Positions 46,515 through 57,100 of a stretch of 64,000 bases of DNA are shown here, piece by piece (the stretch's first letter is position 1; the number at the start of each line of letters is the position of its first letter). Source of the stretch: an uncultured Flavobacteriales bacterium (GTDB lineage: Bacteria; Bacteroidota; Bacteroidia; Flavobacteriales_D; Parvicellaceae); NCBI GenBank assembly GCA_913030835.1, contig CAJWDP010000011.1, forward strand, positions 1 through 64,000, written 5' to 3'. The notes below the pieces were generated by a model that had not been told where the DNA came from, ran no database searches, and saw only the letters and a list, made by a program, of their open reading frames with translations. The position numbers were made by a program, and so were the translations under genes.

Positions 46515-47273
46515 ATGATCAACGAATTAACCGCAGATAATAATTTAAGACCCAGGGCAACCTATATTCTTGCCTTCTGCTGCGTAATGATCACAGGCGG
46601 AACACTAATGTTTCCTTTGCTTGAGTCGACGTACGGAGCAGGTAACTTCGGCGGTATTCCAATCCTTTCGCGATTAACCGTTCCCTTCCAGCATGGATTT
46701 GGTTTCACCCCCAAAGTCGTACATCTTTCAATTATGTTGGTACTATTTGGTTTAATTAGCCGGCCGGTTGAAAAGGTGCTGGGCACAACACGGTTTGTGC
46801 TATTTACAGGAGTTTGTTGGCTCTTCTACGTAGTGGTTCATCGGGTATTTGAAATGCAGGGTCACGGTTTCCATCCCATCATTTGGTCTTACTCTATCAT
46901 ACTCTGGTATATTTTAGGTGAAGCCAAGTACATTAAGACCAGATCTTCCTTTCAAGAAAACTACAGATTGTTGCGTCTTGTAATTAGCCTGATGTGGGTT
47001 GTAGCTCCTGTAATGATGATGTTTATTCCATTGCATTTTTCAAACACAGCGGAGACGTCATTAGCCGAAAGTCTCTGGTTAGGGAACATATTTCACATTT
47101 TAGCACTTCTACTTGGAGTTGCTGGAATACTCTTTTTTAAACCGATAATTAGGAAGCGATTGTTGCTGTTGGCAAGAAAAAAGAAACTCGAAAACAGCAA
47201 GTATGACAAAAAAGTGAGTTTCGCTTGTATTCTGATCCCGATATTTTTGCTGACGGTATTTTTCCTGAGATAA
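46515..47273 (+). CDS. Six- or seven-helix membrane protein, possibly rhomboid-like without catalytic Ser
   Basis: A 252-residue integral membrane protein with helices near residues 18-35, 65-80, 90-110, 120-138, 150-172, 185-200 and 230-248. Between helices one and two LSRLTVPFQHGFGFTPKVVH and the next helix LSIMLVLFGLISRPVEKVLG resemble the early part of rhomboid proteases (Phe-x-His then LxxxG...E), but the GxSG motif of active rhomboids is missing. It may be an inactive rhomboid-like protein or an unrelated fold; I put low weight on the assignment. Four bases after the AddA-like stop and 11 bases before a GNAT gene, so in the same operon. Confidence 0.55.
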   Translation: MINELTADNNLRPRATYILAFCCVMITGGTLMFPLLESTYGAGNFGGIPILSRLTVPFQHGFGFTPKVVHLSIMLVLFGLISRPVEKVLGTTRFVLFTGVCWLFYVVVHRVFEMQGHGFHPIIWSYSIILWYILGEAKYIKTRSSFQENYRLLRLVISLMWVVAPVMMMFIPLHFSNTAETSLAESLWLGNIFHILALLLGVAGILFFKPIIRKRLLLLARKKKLENSKYDKKVSFACILIPIFLLTVFFLR

Positions 47274-47284
47274 ATTAAAATTCA

Positions 47285-47752
47285 ATGCATTTGTGGGAAA
47301 TAAAAGCATTTGGAGATTTAAATTTAAAGGAGTTTCACGATTTAATAGCTCTGCGGATATCCGTTTTTGTAATTGAGCAAAATTGTCCATACCAAGAGCT
47401 GGATGGAAAAGACCAGCATAGTATTCACGTAATCGGGAAAAAGGATGGAGAGATAGTCGCCACTGCCAGAATTGTAGCTCCGGGGCTTTCTTATTCCGAA
47501 CCGTCCATCGGTAGAGTACTGACGATTAGCACAGCCCGGGGAACCGGTCTGGGACATGAATTGATGGAAGAAACTATGAAAGCAGCGAAAAATCACTTTG
47601 GTAACGTTCCCATTCGAATGTCTGCACAAGAACATTTGATCAATTTCTATCAAGTTCATGGCTTTGAACCTGTTTCAGACGTTTATCTTGAAGACAATAT
47701 TCCTCACGTAGAAATGCTATACAATCCACATAACAATACAATTAACTCATGA
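47285..47752 (+). CDS. GNAT family N-acetyltransferase (ElaA-like)
   Basis: A 155-residue acetyltransferase of the ElaA group. FHDLIALRISVFVIEQNCPY is the typical ElaA N-terminal motif, IGRVLTI and RGTGLGHELMEETM form the acetyl-CoA pyrophosphate loop, and the C-terminus HLINFYQVHGFEPVSDVYL is also characteristic. Substrate unknown for the family. Its TGA stop overlaps the ATG of the M13 peptidase gene (ATGA), so translation is coupled. It is in the operon that begins with the AddA-like gene. Confidence 0.88.
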   Translation: MHLWEIKAFGDLNLKEFHDLIALRISVFVIEQNCPYQELDGKDQHSIHVIGKKDGEIVATARIVAPGLSYSEPSIGRVLTISTARGTGLGHELMEETMKAAKNHFGNVPIRMSAQEHLINFYQVHGFEPVSDVYLEDNIPHVEMLYNPHNNTINS

Positions 47753-49809
47753 TGAAGATCATTATTCCAATTTGCGCGACGATTCTCTTGTTTGGAGCGT
47801 GCACGTCAAGACTCTCAAAAACTGAACCATCGGAAGAAGCGGCAAAAGCTGAGCCACTTATGTTGGAATTTGAATACATGGATACAACCGCGGACTTAAA
47901 GGAAGACTTTTATCAGTATTGTAACGGTACCTGGCTAAAAGACAATCCTGTACCCAATGATAAATCAAAATTTTCGACTTTCAACGTAGTGGATGACAGA
48001 ATCAAAAAACGGCTGAGATTGCTTCTGCTCGACGTATCACATGATCCTTCGGAACCGGGTTCGGATGAACAAATCCTTGGAGATTTTTATACCTCATTTA
48101 TGGACACAATTCGTCGAAATGACAAAGGGGTGCAACCCCTCGACGAATCTCGTCTATTTGAGTATGCCCTATCGATAGATAATCTGGAGGGTGTCATAAA
48201 CGTCCTTGGATTTCATCACCCAAGAGGAGTAAATTCAATTTTCAATTTCTATATAGAAATAGACGAAAAAGACAATTCAAGATATGTGCCTTATCTATCT
48301 CAGGGAGGACTAGGATTACCCAACAAAGCCTATTACTTTGACACGGATGAGCGGTCTATTGGTATTCGCGAAAAGTACAAGCAGCACATGTCAAATGTAT
48401 TTGAACTTTTGGATCTTTCGCTGTCCAAAGAAGAAATCGATCGGATCTATGCAATCGAAGAAAATCTAGCTAAATTTTCAAGATCACAAGAAGAGAACAG
48501 AGATAACAATGCGAAATACAATCCGTATTCGGTTGATCAGCTGATCGAAGAATTTCCCAATATCAACTGGAAGAGATACTTCGATAAAATCGGACTTACA
48601 AAAAAGGACAAAATAATTGTTCAGCAACCTGAGTTCTTTGCCTCTTTAAATAAACTGTTGGTTCAACTTCCAATCGAAGACTGGAGTTTGTACCTGCAAT
48701 GGCGGGTGCTTAACGAATATGAATCCGCGCTTACTATAGCAGTCAATGAGGAGCATTTCGATTTCTACTCAAGAGTCATGAGGGGTAGAAAAAAGATGAA
48801 AGAGGATTGGGAAAGAGCTATCGTTAAAATAACGAGATCCCCAATTAGTGAAATTTTAGGTAAAAAATTCGTGGAAGTCAAATTCAGTGCGGCAGACAAG
48901 GAAAAGGTCAATGAAATGGTCGGCTATATCACAGAAATATTTGATGCAAGGATACAAGACCTTGATTGGATGAGTGACGAAACAAAATCAAAGGCAAAAA
49001 CAAAACTAGCCTCGTTTGCCAGAAAGCTTGGATTCCCGGACAAATGGAAATCATTTAAAGGCCTTGAAATTTGCGACTCAAATTATTTGAAAAATTTAGT
49101 GAACCTATCGCTTTTTCAATTCAACGATAAATTGAAAAAATTGAACGGAAAAATTGATAAAACAGAATGGTATATGCCCCCCCATATGGTAAATGCATAT
49201 TACAATCCGGTTCTGAACGAAATCGTTTTTCCCGCAGGAATTATGCAAAACCCATTTTTTGACTCACAGTATGAAGATGCCGTTAATTATGCCCGAATGG
49301 GAGCTGTGATTGGCCATGAGCTTACTCACGGGTTCGACGATCAAGGATCCAGATATGGAGCAGATGGAAACCTGGAGAATTGGTGGACAACAGAAGACAG
49401 TATTCAATTTTTAAATAAGACCCAGAAGTTAATTGATCAATACAATGAATTCGAGGTATTGGATGGAGTCTTCATCAACGGCAAATTAACTTTGGGAGAG
49501 AATATTGCAGATCTTGGAGGACTTACCATTGCCTACCATGCCTACATGAAATCCTTGGAAGGAAAGAAAAAGGAGGTAATCCGCGGATTTACAAATGAAC
49601 AACGTTTTTTCCTGGCATTCGGACAGGTCTGGAAGAACACGATCAAAGAAGATGAGCTAATTACCCGAGTGAAAACAGATTACCATTCTCCCGGAAAATA
49701 TAGAGTAAATGGAACGCTAGCCAATATGCCCGAGTTTTTTCAGGCATTTGATGTTGAGGAAGGAGCCGGAATGAGACAATCACCTGAAAAAATTGCTAAG
49801 ATCTGGTAA
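47749..49809 (+). CDS. M13 family zinc metallopeptidase (neprilysin/PepO-like) lipoprotein
   Basis: A 686-residue protein with a lipoprotein signal (ICATILLFGACTSRL). The zinc site is VIGHELTHGFDDQG and the downstream ENIADLGGLTIAYHA supplies the third ligand Glu, both hallmark M13 motifs. NAYYNPVLNEIVFPAGI precedes the zinc helix as in neprilysin. Length matches bacterial PepO. It degrades oligopeptides in the periplasm or at the surface. Its ATG overlaps the GNAT stop. An upstream ATG immediately before (47749, first of two) is taken as start; the second at 47752 is equally possible. Confidence 0.92.
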   Translation: MMKIIIPICATILLFGACTSRLSKTEPSEEAAKAEPLMLEFEYMDTTADLKEDFYQYCNGTWLKDNPVPNDKSKFSTFNVVDDRIKKRLRLLLLDVSHDPSEPGSDEQILGDFYTSFMDTIRRNDKGVQPLDESRLFEYALSIDNLEGVINVLGFHHPRGVNSIFNFYIEIDEKDNSRYVPYLSQGGLGLPNKAYYFDTDERSIGIREKYKQHMSNVFELLDLSLSKEEIDRIYAIEENLAKFSRSQEENRDNNAKYNPYSVDQLIEEFPNINWKRYFDKIGLTKKDKIIVQQPEFFASLNKLLVQLPIEDWSLYLQWRVLNEYESALTIAVNEEHFDFYSRVMRGRKKMKEDWERAIVKITRSPISEILGKKFVEVKFSAADKEKVNEMVGYITEIFDARIQDLDWMSDETKSKAKTKLASFARKLGFPDKWKSFKGLEICDSNYLKNLVNLSLFQFNDKLKKLNGKIDKTEWYMPPHMVNAYYNPVLNEIVFPAGIMQNPFFDSQYEDAVNYARMGAVIGHELTHGFDDQGSRYGADGNLENWWTTEDSIQFLNKTQKLIDQYNEFEVLDGVFINGKLTLGENIADLGGLTIAYHAYMKSLEGKKKEVIRGFTNEQRFFLAFGQVWKNTIKEDELITRVKTDYHSPGKYRVNGTLANMPEFFQAFDVEEGAGMRQSPEKIAKIW

Positions 49810-49840
49810 TCCAGCTTAGATTGATTTAAATAGCGAGTAA

Positions 49841-50464
49841 ATGACTGCCTTCAAACAATTCGAATTAGGGAAAAAGCACATGCTTGATGGAAGCTATAAG
49901 CTTGCGCTACAGCATTTTGATAAGGCAATCAAAAAACAATCAGACGTTGCAGATTTTCATTCCGAAAGAGGCGTGGCGTTGTTTCATCTGAACAGGAAAG
50001 AAGATGCTTTGGCGGCTCTAAACAAGGCACTTATGCTGGAGCCCGACAATCCATATCGATACTCTAGCAGAGCGTTCATTAAAGATTCAATGGGTGATAC
50101 TGAAGGAGCTATACAGGATTATTTGAAATGCATCAAAATCGATCCAGAAGATGCTATTGCTTTTAACAATCTCGGTATGCTCGAAGAAAAAATGGGCCGA
50201 AAGACCTCGGCCAAAAAACGATTTAAACGAGCTGACGAGCTAATTTCACTTATGGATCCAGAATCTGGCCAAATCAAGTTTGCTCCTGATGAAACAGAAA
50301 AGCCAAGAAATATTCAAAAAGAGATAAACGAAGAGAAAAAACAGGATATTGAAAAAGGAATAACTGGAATCATGCTTGATGTATTCAGAAATAAAAATAC
50401 ACGGAAAGAATTTCTAGAATTTGTTAAGTCCGGAATGAAAGGTAAAAAGAATGACATTTCTTGA
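49841..50464 (+). CDS. Soluble TPR protein
   Basis: A 207-residue protein without signal peptide. Three to four tetratricopeptide repeats occupy residues 1-130 (for example HMLDGSYKLALQHFDKAIKK, ADFHSERGVALFHLNRKEDA and AIAFNNLGMLEEKMGRKTSA). A charged linker (KPRNIQKEINEEKKQDIEKG) and a C-terminal helix (TRKEFLEFVKSGMKGKK) follow. It overlaps the start of the AddB-like gene by 14 bases, so the two are translationally linked and perhaps produced in fixed ratio. A role with the helicase-nuclease is inference. Confidence 0.8.
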   Translation: MTAFKQFELGKKHMLDGSYKLALQHFDKAIKKQSDVADFHSERGVALFHLNRKEDALAALNKALMLEPDNPYRYSSRAFIKDSMGDTEGAIQDYLKCIKIDPEDAIAFNNLGMLEEKMGRKTSAKKRFKRADELISLMDPESGQIKFAPDETEKPRNIQKEINEEKKQDIEKGITGIMLDVFRNKNTRKEFLEFVKSGMKGKKNDIS

Positions 50465-53201
50465 TGAGTTGGCGGAACGATTAATCAATTCGCACGGTGT
50501 TGATTTAAAAGATTGTGCAGTGATACTGCCCAGCAAGCGGTCCTCACTTTATTTAAAAAAAGCATTATCAAGAAAAATTAAGGGCACATTTTGGGCCCCG
50601 TTAACCCTAAATTTTACCGATTTAATCAGCAGATATTCCTCGGATGATCTAATGGACAGTACATCTTTGTCGTTTGAACTTTACGAAGCACACAAAGAAC
50701 TTGCCGGGCAAAATGCAGAAAGCTTTGACCAATTCTATAAATGGGGAGAAATACTCTTGTCCGATTTCAACCAGATAGACTTGTACCAGCTCGAAGCCGA
50801 TGAAGTTTTCAAAGACCTTCAAAACATACAAGAGCTGGAAAGCTGGAGTATGGAAACGCATACAGAATTGCAAAAGAAATATTTGAGTTTCTGGAAAGGA
50901 CTGGCACCACTTTATTATACGTTTAATAAGCATCTAGAATCAAAAGGTTTAACCTACTCTGGGAGTGCTTACAAAAGAGTAGCTGAACAGTTGAGGGAAT
51001 CCGGAGTAACAGAATCCGAATTTAATGCGATCTATTTCTGTGGATTAAATGCGTTGTCTCCTTGCGAAATTGACATCATAAATAGCTTCAAAAAGTCGAT
51101 GAAAACAGAAGTCATATGGGATGTGGATCAACATTACATATCGAATCCTAATCACGAAGCAGGTCACTTTTACAGGTCCATTATTCGGCATAATTCAAAT
51201 CTTAAAGCCGACAATATCCCTGACAATTTAGATTCGACAGACACAACGATAACGATATACGAGAGCTCGTCAACAATTTCTCAGGCGAAAATCGCAGCAC
51301 AAATATTGGAGGAAAGGCCTCAAAACAACAATCCTGAGAGCTTCGCCATTATTCTTCCGGACCCATCTATGCTTCTACCTTTAGTGCATGAAATGCCTTC
51401 TGCCGTGAACTCAGCGAATGTCACTATGGGTTTCCCCATCAATAAAACCGAGATATTCTCACTTCTTACACATGTGATTAAGTTTCAAGAGAATTCGAAA
51501 AAATATGAAACCCAACGGAAGAACATTTTTATTCACCATAAACCTTTTCAGCGATTCATCAAACATCCTGTATTGAGGTATCTATTTGGAGAGGAGCTAG
51601 ATCGAATGGATTACAAGATTCGAAAAGAAAATAAAGTATTTATTCAAGAATCAGACCTGTCGGACCTTTCCATCTACCGCTCAATTCCTACTCTATTTCA
51701 AACATGGACCAACTTATCCAACCAACCTGTTGAATCACTTCTTGCCCTCATTGACTTTTTAGAACCAAGATTAGGTGAAGACTCCGACAGAAACAAAATT
51801 AATTTACAGAGTATTTCTCAGCTGAGGGAAGTGCTCACAAAACTGGGACAAACCTTCAGCAGATATCCCTACGTAGAAAAAATGAGTACGTTCAAAAGGG
51901 TTTTTAACAACATCTGCAACAATCACGAACTAGCATTTTATGGTGAGCCTCTTTCCGGCATCCAGATTATGGGACTTCTAGAATCTCGGGCACTCGATTT
52001 TGAAGAGCTAATTATACTTTCTGTTAATGAAGGAATATTACCTCGGGGAAGGCAAGACAATTCCATACTGCCTTTCGACCTAAAGAGACACCATAAACTA
52101 CCTGCGTCAAAAGAAAAAGATGCCGTACTCAGCAATCATTTTTTTCGATTATTGCAAAGGGCAAAAAACATACATCTTGTCTACTCACCCTTAACCGATC
52201 GATTTGGGTCCGGAGAAAAAAGCAGATTTTTACTTCAGCTGGAGGAGGAATTGCATCAGGTCAAAATTAGTAGTAAGAAATTCAAAACATTTCTCGCTAA
52301 GAAGCCTAAACAAGATGCAGTGCGCAAAAATGCCGAGTATATCAAATTATTGGATAACTACCTTACGAACAATGGGTTGTCTATATCTGGGATCAATAGA
52401 TTCATCACTTGTCCTCTAGATTTTTACTACACATACATATGCGGAATTCGAGATGATGATCAGGTCCAGGAAGAAATTGAAGACAGTTCCATGGGGACCA
52501 TCGTTCATGGTGTTTTAGAAGATATTTACCACCCGTTTATAGATCAGGAATTGCGCGCAGCTTCTCTTCGAAAAAGTTTGGAGAGTGTAAAAGATTTGAC
52601 GGAACAGAAATTCAAAACTCTGTTGAATCAAAAAAATCTTTTCGGAATCAATTATCTGTCGAAAGAGATGGCAATTCTACAAATTGAAAAAGTATTGCGC
52701 GCAGACATTGAGGACCTTGAAAATGGGGAAGAGATTAAACTGCTTGGGGTTGAGCTGGATTTTAGCGAAAAGCTAAAATACAGCTGGAACGGAAATACAA
52801 TCGATATAAAATTAACCGGCAAGATTGACCGGGTGGACACAAAAAATGGAATTGTCCGACTAATTGACTATAAGACAGGCACATTTGATAATAAGAAACT
52901 GAAATCACTCGATTTAAATGACAGCTTTCAGAACGCAAGCAATCTTGAACTGCAGTTGGCCTTTTACGCCTTTGTATACGGCAGAAATCATCCCAATAAA
53001 ACTATAACTAGCTGGATAGTTGCACTAAAAGGAAATAAAAAGCTCTACAACCAGGGTTCAGTTAAAAACCTGCCTTATTTCGGAAATGATTTTCATCAGG
53101 CTTTTGATAGTTTCCTCAAGAGTATAATAGATGAAATGACAAATGAAGAAATTGATTTGATACACGATGAAAGTTCAAAATATTGTCAAATCTGTGATTG
53201 A
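50451..53201 (+). CDS. AddB-like helicase/nuclease subunit with PD-(D/E)XK domain
   Basis: A 916-residue protein. The N-terminus (CAVILPSKRSSLYLKKAL) is the degenerate UvrD-like fold of AddB, and the middle holds ESRALDFEELIILSVNEGIL, a motif conserved in this family. The C-terminus is a RecB-type nuclease: INRFITCPLDFYYTYICGI, MGTIVHGVLEDIY, TGKIDRVDTKNG and LIDYKTGTFD. AddB nucleases hold a 4Fe-4S cluster formed by one Cys before the nuclease and three near the end (CxxC...C). Here the last residues are KYCQICD and the stop follows, so the final Cys is absent. It overlaps the TPR gene and ends the operon. Confidence 0.82.
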   Translation: MTFLDELAERLINSHGVDLKDCAVILPSKRSSLYLKKALSRKIKGTFWAPLTLNFTDLISRYSSDDLMDSTSLSFELYEAHKELAGQNAESFDQFYKWGEILLSDFNQIDLYQLEADEVFKDLQNIQELESWSMETHTELQKKYLSFWKGLAPLYYTFNKHLESKGLTYSGSAYKRVAEQLRESGVTESEFNAIYFCGLNALSPCEIDIINSFKKSMKTEVIWDVDQHYISNPNHEAGHFYRSIIRHNSNLKADNIPDNLDSTDTTITIYESSSTISQAKIAAQILEERPQNNNPESFAIILPDPSMLLPLVHEMPSAVNSANVTMGFPINKTEIFSLLTHVIKFQENSKKYETQRKNIFIHHKPFQRFIKHPVLRYLFGEELDRMDYKIRKENKVFIQESDLSDLSIYRSIPTLFQTWTNLSNQPVESLLALIDFLEPRLGEDSDRNKINLQSISQLREVLTKLGQTFSRYPYVEKMSTFKRVFNNICNNHELAFYGEPLSGIQIMGLLESRALDFEELIILSVNEGILPRGRQDNSILPFDLKRHHKLPASKEKDAVLSNHFFRLLQRAKNIHLVYSPLTDRFGSGEKSRFLLQLEEELHQVKISSKKFKTFLAKKPKQDAVRKNAEYIKLLDNYLTNNGLSISGINRFITCPLDFYYTYICGIRDDDQVQEEIEDSSMGTIVHGVLEDIYHPFIDQELRAASLRKSLESVKDLTEQKFKTLLNQKNLFGINYLSKEMAILQIEKVLRADIEDLENGEEIKLLGVELDFSEKLKYSWNGNTIDIKLTGKIDRVDTKNGIVRLIDYKTGTFDNKKLKSLDLNDSFQNASNLELQLAFYAFVYGRNHPNKTITSWIVALKGNKKLYNQGSVKNLPYFGNDFHQAFDSFLKSIIDEMTNEEIDLIHDESSKYCQICD

Positions 53202-53217
53202 TTCTAATTTGAAAAAA

Positions 53218-53241
53218 CCCGAGAAGGTGGGGCGTCTCGGG
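53218..53241 (+). terminator. Hairpin after the AddB-like gene
   Basis: CCCGAGA (53218-53224) pairs with TCTCGGG (53235-53241), a 7-bp GC-rich stem with a 10-base loop, 17 bases after the stop. An A-run precedes it and a short CTTTAAG follows; no strong T-run. Probable transcription end of the operon. Confidence 0.55.
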
Positions 53242-53378
53242 CTTTAAGAGCAAGGAAAATAAAAAAACCAGAAAAATTAGCGTTTTGGCCAGATCAATTT
53301 AGGCCGTCACAATGATAAGACGCACTGTACATTCCAATGGTTGCCTTTCACTTTGGATTTAGGTTGAAATAATCCGAG

Positions 53379-54065
53379 TCAAGCCATGAACTTGTAGCCA
53401 ACTCCACGAATGGAATAAAAATGAACTGGATGTTTGGGATTACTCTCAAATATTTTTCTGAATTCAACAATATAATTGTCAATGGTTCGGGTGGTTGGAT
53501 ACACATCAAAACCCCACACCTTTTCCAGAATCTCCTGTCTGCTTACCACCTGCCCCTGTCTGTCAATAAGCAGTTTTATAAGCATGATTTGCCTTTTGGA
53601 AAGGGTGGTGATAGGACCTTTGGAATTCCTTACCTCGTAGGTTAAAAAGTTAATGGTAAACTGACCAAAGCTAAATTCATTGAATGAAACAACTGGTTTG
53701 GACCCACTTCTTTTCAATAATTTTTCTATTCTGAGCAACAATTCTTCCAAATTGAATGGCTTTACCAAATAATCGTCTGCTCCCGCCTTTAATCCATCAA
53801 TTCGATCCTGGCTCGAATTTTTTGCAGTCAACATGAGTATGGGGGTTTCATTGTCTTTCAGTCGGATTATTTCGCAGACATTAATACCATCGACCAAAGG
53901 CAGCATAATGTCAAGCAAAATCAAATCAAATTTTCTTGATTCAATTGCCTCCAATGCCGCCTTACCATCAGCAAACACCTCACATTCATAACCTTCAAGA
54001 CGCAAATTAATTTCCAATAGCTCGGAAATAGACACTTCGTCCTCAACTACACAAATTCTTGACAT
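53379..54065 (-). CDS. OmpR/PhoB-family response regulator (orphan)
   Basis: A 228-residue regulator. The receiver domain holds the acidic pair ED at 8-9 (VVEDE), phospho-acceptor Asp about 52 (LLDIMLPLVDG), Thr in MLTAKN and Lys in LVKPFN. The C-terminal winged helix carries LSKRQIMLIKLLIDRQGQVV, EILEKVWGFDVYPTTRTID and HFYSIRGVGYKF, all typical of PhoB-type DNA-binding domains. No histidine kinase gene is adjacent. It is divergent from the M43 protease gene with 117 bp between, so control of that gene is possible. Confidence 0.93.
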   Translation of the reverse strand: MSRICVVEDEVSISELLEINLRLEGYECEVFADGKAALEAIESRKFDLILLDIMLPLVDGINVCEIIRLKDNETPILMLTAKNSSQDRIDGLKAGADDYLVKPFNLEELLLRIEKLLKRSGSKPVVSFNEFSFGQFTINFLTYEVRNSKGPITTLSKRQIMLIKLLIDRQGQVVSRQEILEKVWGFDVYPTTRTIDNYIVEFRKIFESNPKHPVHFYSIRGVGYKFMA

Positions 54066-54125
54066 AATGAGTTTCGTTAATTGGTGTTATGTAAAAACAA
54101 TACAAAGGATTGACATGTTTATTCG

Positions 54126-54155
54126 TTGAAAGCAAACTTTAATTCAATATATTTA
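54126..54155 (+). promoter_or_regulatory. Promoter for the M43 protease gene (TTG-N19-TATATTTA)
   Basis: TTG at 54126-54128, exactly 19 bases, then TATATTTA at 54148-54155 (one mismatch to TAnnTTTG). Transcription would begin near 54162 and the ATG is at 54183, which excludes the TTG at 54126 as translation start. Confidence 0.6.
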
Positions 54156-54182
54156 CAAGGCATTAAAGTAAACAAATTAAAC

Positions 54183-57100
54183 ATGATTCGATCAATTTTC
54201 GCAGTTGTTCTGTCTTTGCTGTGCGTTTCATTCGTGCAGGGGCAATCCAACTCAATTATCCCAAACAATATTGAAAAAAATGTATCAGAGAAAGCGCTGA
54301 ACATAGCCAAATTTAAAATCCATTCAAGCAAGGATGATCAAAGCAATCATTCTGCAAGTCCTGAAGATGGAAATCATTTTTGCGGTGCTCATACGTTAAC
54401 CAATAGTTTCCTTAAAAACAATGGTTACGAAGAGCAGTATCAAGAATTCAGGGAGGAGCTTCTTGAAGCAGCTCAAAATTATATTCCAACCAAGGCATTA
54501 AGAGGACCCATTCCGGTGATTTTCCATATCGTACACAATCCATCCAATCCTTCAGAAAATGTTCCGTACAGCACAGTTCAGAGCTACATGGATATTTTAA
54601 ATGAGGATTTTCAGCTATTGAATTCAGACGCTGTAACTACACACACAACGACTTATGGATTTACAGCAGCAAACGTTGAACTTTCATTTTGTCTTGCAAC
54701 ACAAGACCCTTCAGGAAACACATTGGCTGAACCCGGGGTAGAGCGAGTTACGACCACAGAAGGTTGGTATGATTCTAACGGAGGTGAAGAAAACAAAATG
54801 AAACAAGCGTCAACCGGTGGCGCGGATGCTTGGCCAAGAGAAGATTACATCAATGTGTGGATCTGCGATATAACCAATGGTGCGTCTTCTGGAACAGCAG
54901 GTTATGCATATTTACCCTCCAATTTCATACCGGTATACTGGGACGGAATTGTAATCGATTACCAGCTCTCAACTCCGTCAAGCCGAACTTTAACGCATGA
55001 AATGGGGCACTTTTTAGGTTTGAATCACACATGGGAGGGTACAGGTTCCGGTGCATGCGGTGATGACGACGGACTTACGGACACACCATTTACAGCTGGG
55101 CCATTCTTTAACTACTCTTTTGGTTGTCCATCTAGTATCAGCACTTGCGGATCTATTGAAACCCAATACGAGAACTTCATGGATTACAGCAACTGCTATG
55201 CTCTGTTTACACAAGAGCAGGCCAATGTTATGAATGCTACGATGAATAGTACTGTAGCAGACCGAAGTAGCCTTTTACTTTCAGATAAATGTAATGCGGC
55301 GGGCCCACCAGTTTGCGCAGCTTCAGCAAGCGCATCTACAATTACTGTAGGAGGATCTGTTGATTTCTTCGACAATTCATCCGGGCTTCCGGATACATGG
55401 TCGTGGGATTTTGGTGGTGGAGGTACACCGGGAACATCGACAGTGCAAAATCCAACAGGAATTGTGTTTAATACAATAGGGTCTTATACCATCACTCTAA
55501 CCGCATCAAACAGCCTTGGCTCTTGTAATACAACTCTCACGATCAATGTAATCCCTTCATCCGGATGCGATACGCTGTCCAATATTTCGGACACAATGAC
55601 ACTCACCATTTATGGTTCTCCAGGAGGAGGTTATGTCACAGGGGTGAACGCTTATGGGGATCTAGCAAAAGCTGAAAGATACTCGGGTTATTCACCCTAC
55701 ACCCATGTAACCGGTGGACAGGTATACCTATTCAATGTGAAAGACGGTGGCAACTCCTCTACACTTGACCTGGTAGTGTGGGATGATGTCGGGGGTCTGC
55801 CCGGAACAGAACTTGGACGCGCCTCCTACGACTTATTATCTATTGAAACTGCTCTCGGAGGGCCAGGGAATCAAGGAGTGTTGAATCTCTTATTCAATTC
55901 ACCTGTTAATGTTGCCGGAGCTGATTTCTTTTTAGGAGTTGATTTTGCTTCGTTTGGTAATGGCGACACGATTGGAGTAGTTCAGAACTTACTCAGCGTA
56001 GGTTCAAATACGGGTTACGAACAATGGAACGATGCAACGTGGTACGACATGGAAACGGCATGGGGTGCGGGAAATACTTTTTCACTTTACATCAATCCGC
56101 TCGTTACGGATGTACCCGTACAGGCCAATGTCTCTGCCAACCCTTCAACCGTTTGTGCAGGTCAGCCGATAGATTTTAATGGAACTGCATCTATAGATGC
56201 ATCCGGATACAGCTGGTTTTTTCCCGGCGGAACCCCTTCTACCGGATCGAACGGGACAGAAACAGTGACCTACTCCGCTGCAGGCACATACATGAACTAT
56301 TTCTACGCGCTTGGGGCTTGTAACGGCCAGGACCTCGACTCGGTTCAGGTGGTCATCACCAATGGACCAACAGTAAGCACGGTTTCAACCGATCCATCAT
56401 GTGCAGGCAACGACGGTGAAATAGACATTACAGTAACTGGGGGATCTGGAAGTTATGAATACAGTATAGATGGTGGAACCACATTTCAATCTACCGGTGT
56501 ATTTACCGGCCTCTCCGCTGGGACCTATGATGTCGTAGTAAATGACATTTCAAGTGGATGCAGCTCGACCGATGCCATAACAATCACTGGGTCGGCGACG
56601 AGCTTAACCGTTACAACTGTAGAGGGAATTGAAACCTGCTCAGGCAATGACGGCTCAATCGACATAACGGCTTCAGGTGGTTCCGGATCCTATGAATACA
56701 GCATTGATGGAGGTGTGACATTTCAAACTTCACCTATATTCACAGGACTTACCGGAGGAACCTACACCGTCGTGGTTAACGATTTGTCGGTAGCTTGTTC
56801 AGGGTCCTCAACATCAGTAGTTAACGTATCAACTACCCTATCGTTGTCATCCAACAGTACGGATCCGACGTGCGTTGGTGCGGACGGAACCATTACCATC
56901 ACGATTCCCAGCGGTTCCGGGTCCTACGAATTCAGTATTGACGGGGGAGCAACATTCCAGTCCGCCGGATTCTTTAGTGGATTGTCTGGAGGAACGTACA
57001 ATGTTGTAGTGAACGACCTGACAACCGCTTGTTCAGGTACGGATGTGCTGACCTTAGCCGCATCCTCTGGAGGGCCGACAGCTTCAGCTTCTGCATCCAG

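Noticed and set aside
53202-53378. Frameshift restoring the final cysteine of the AddB-like protein
   Set aside because: Reading the other two frames after 53201 gives no CxxC-like or Tyr-x-x-Ile-Cys continuation, so I treat the early stop as real until resequenced.
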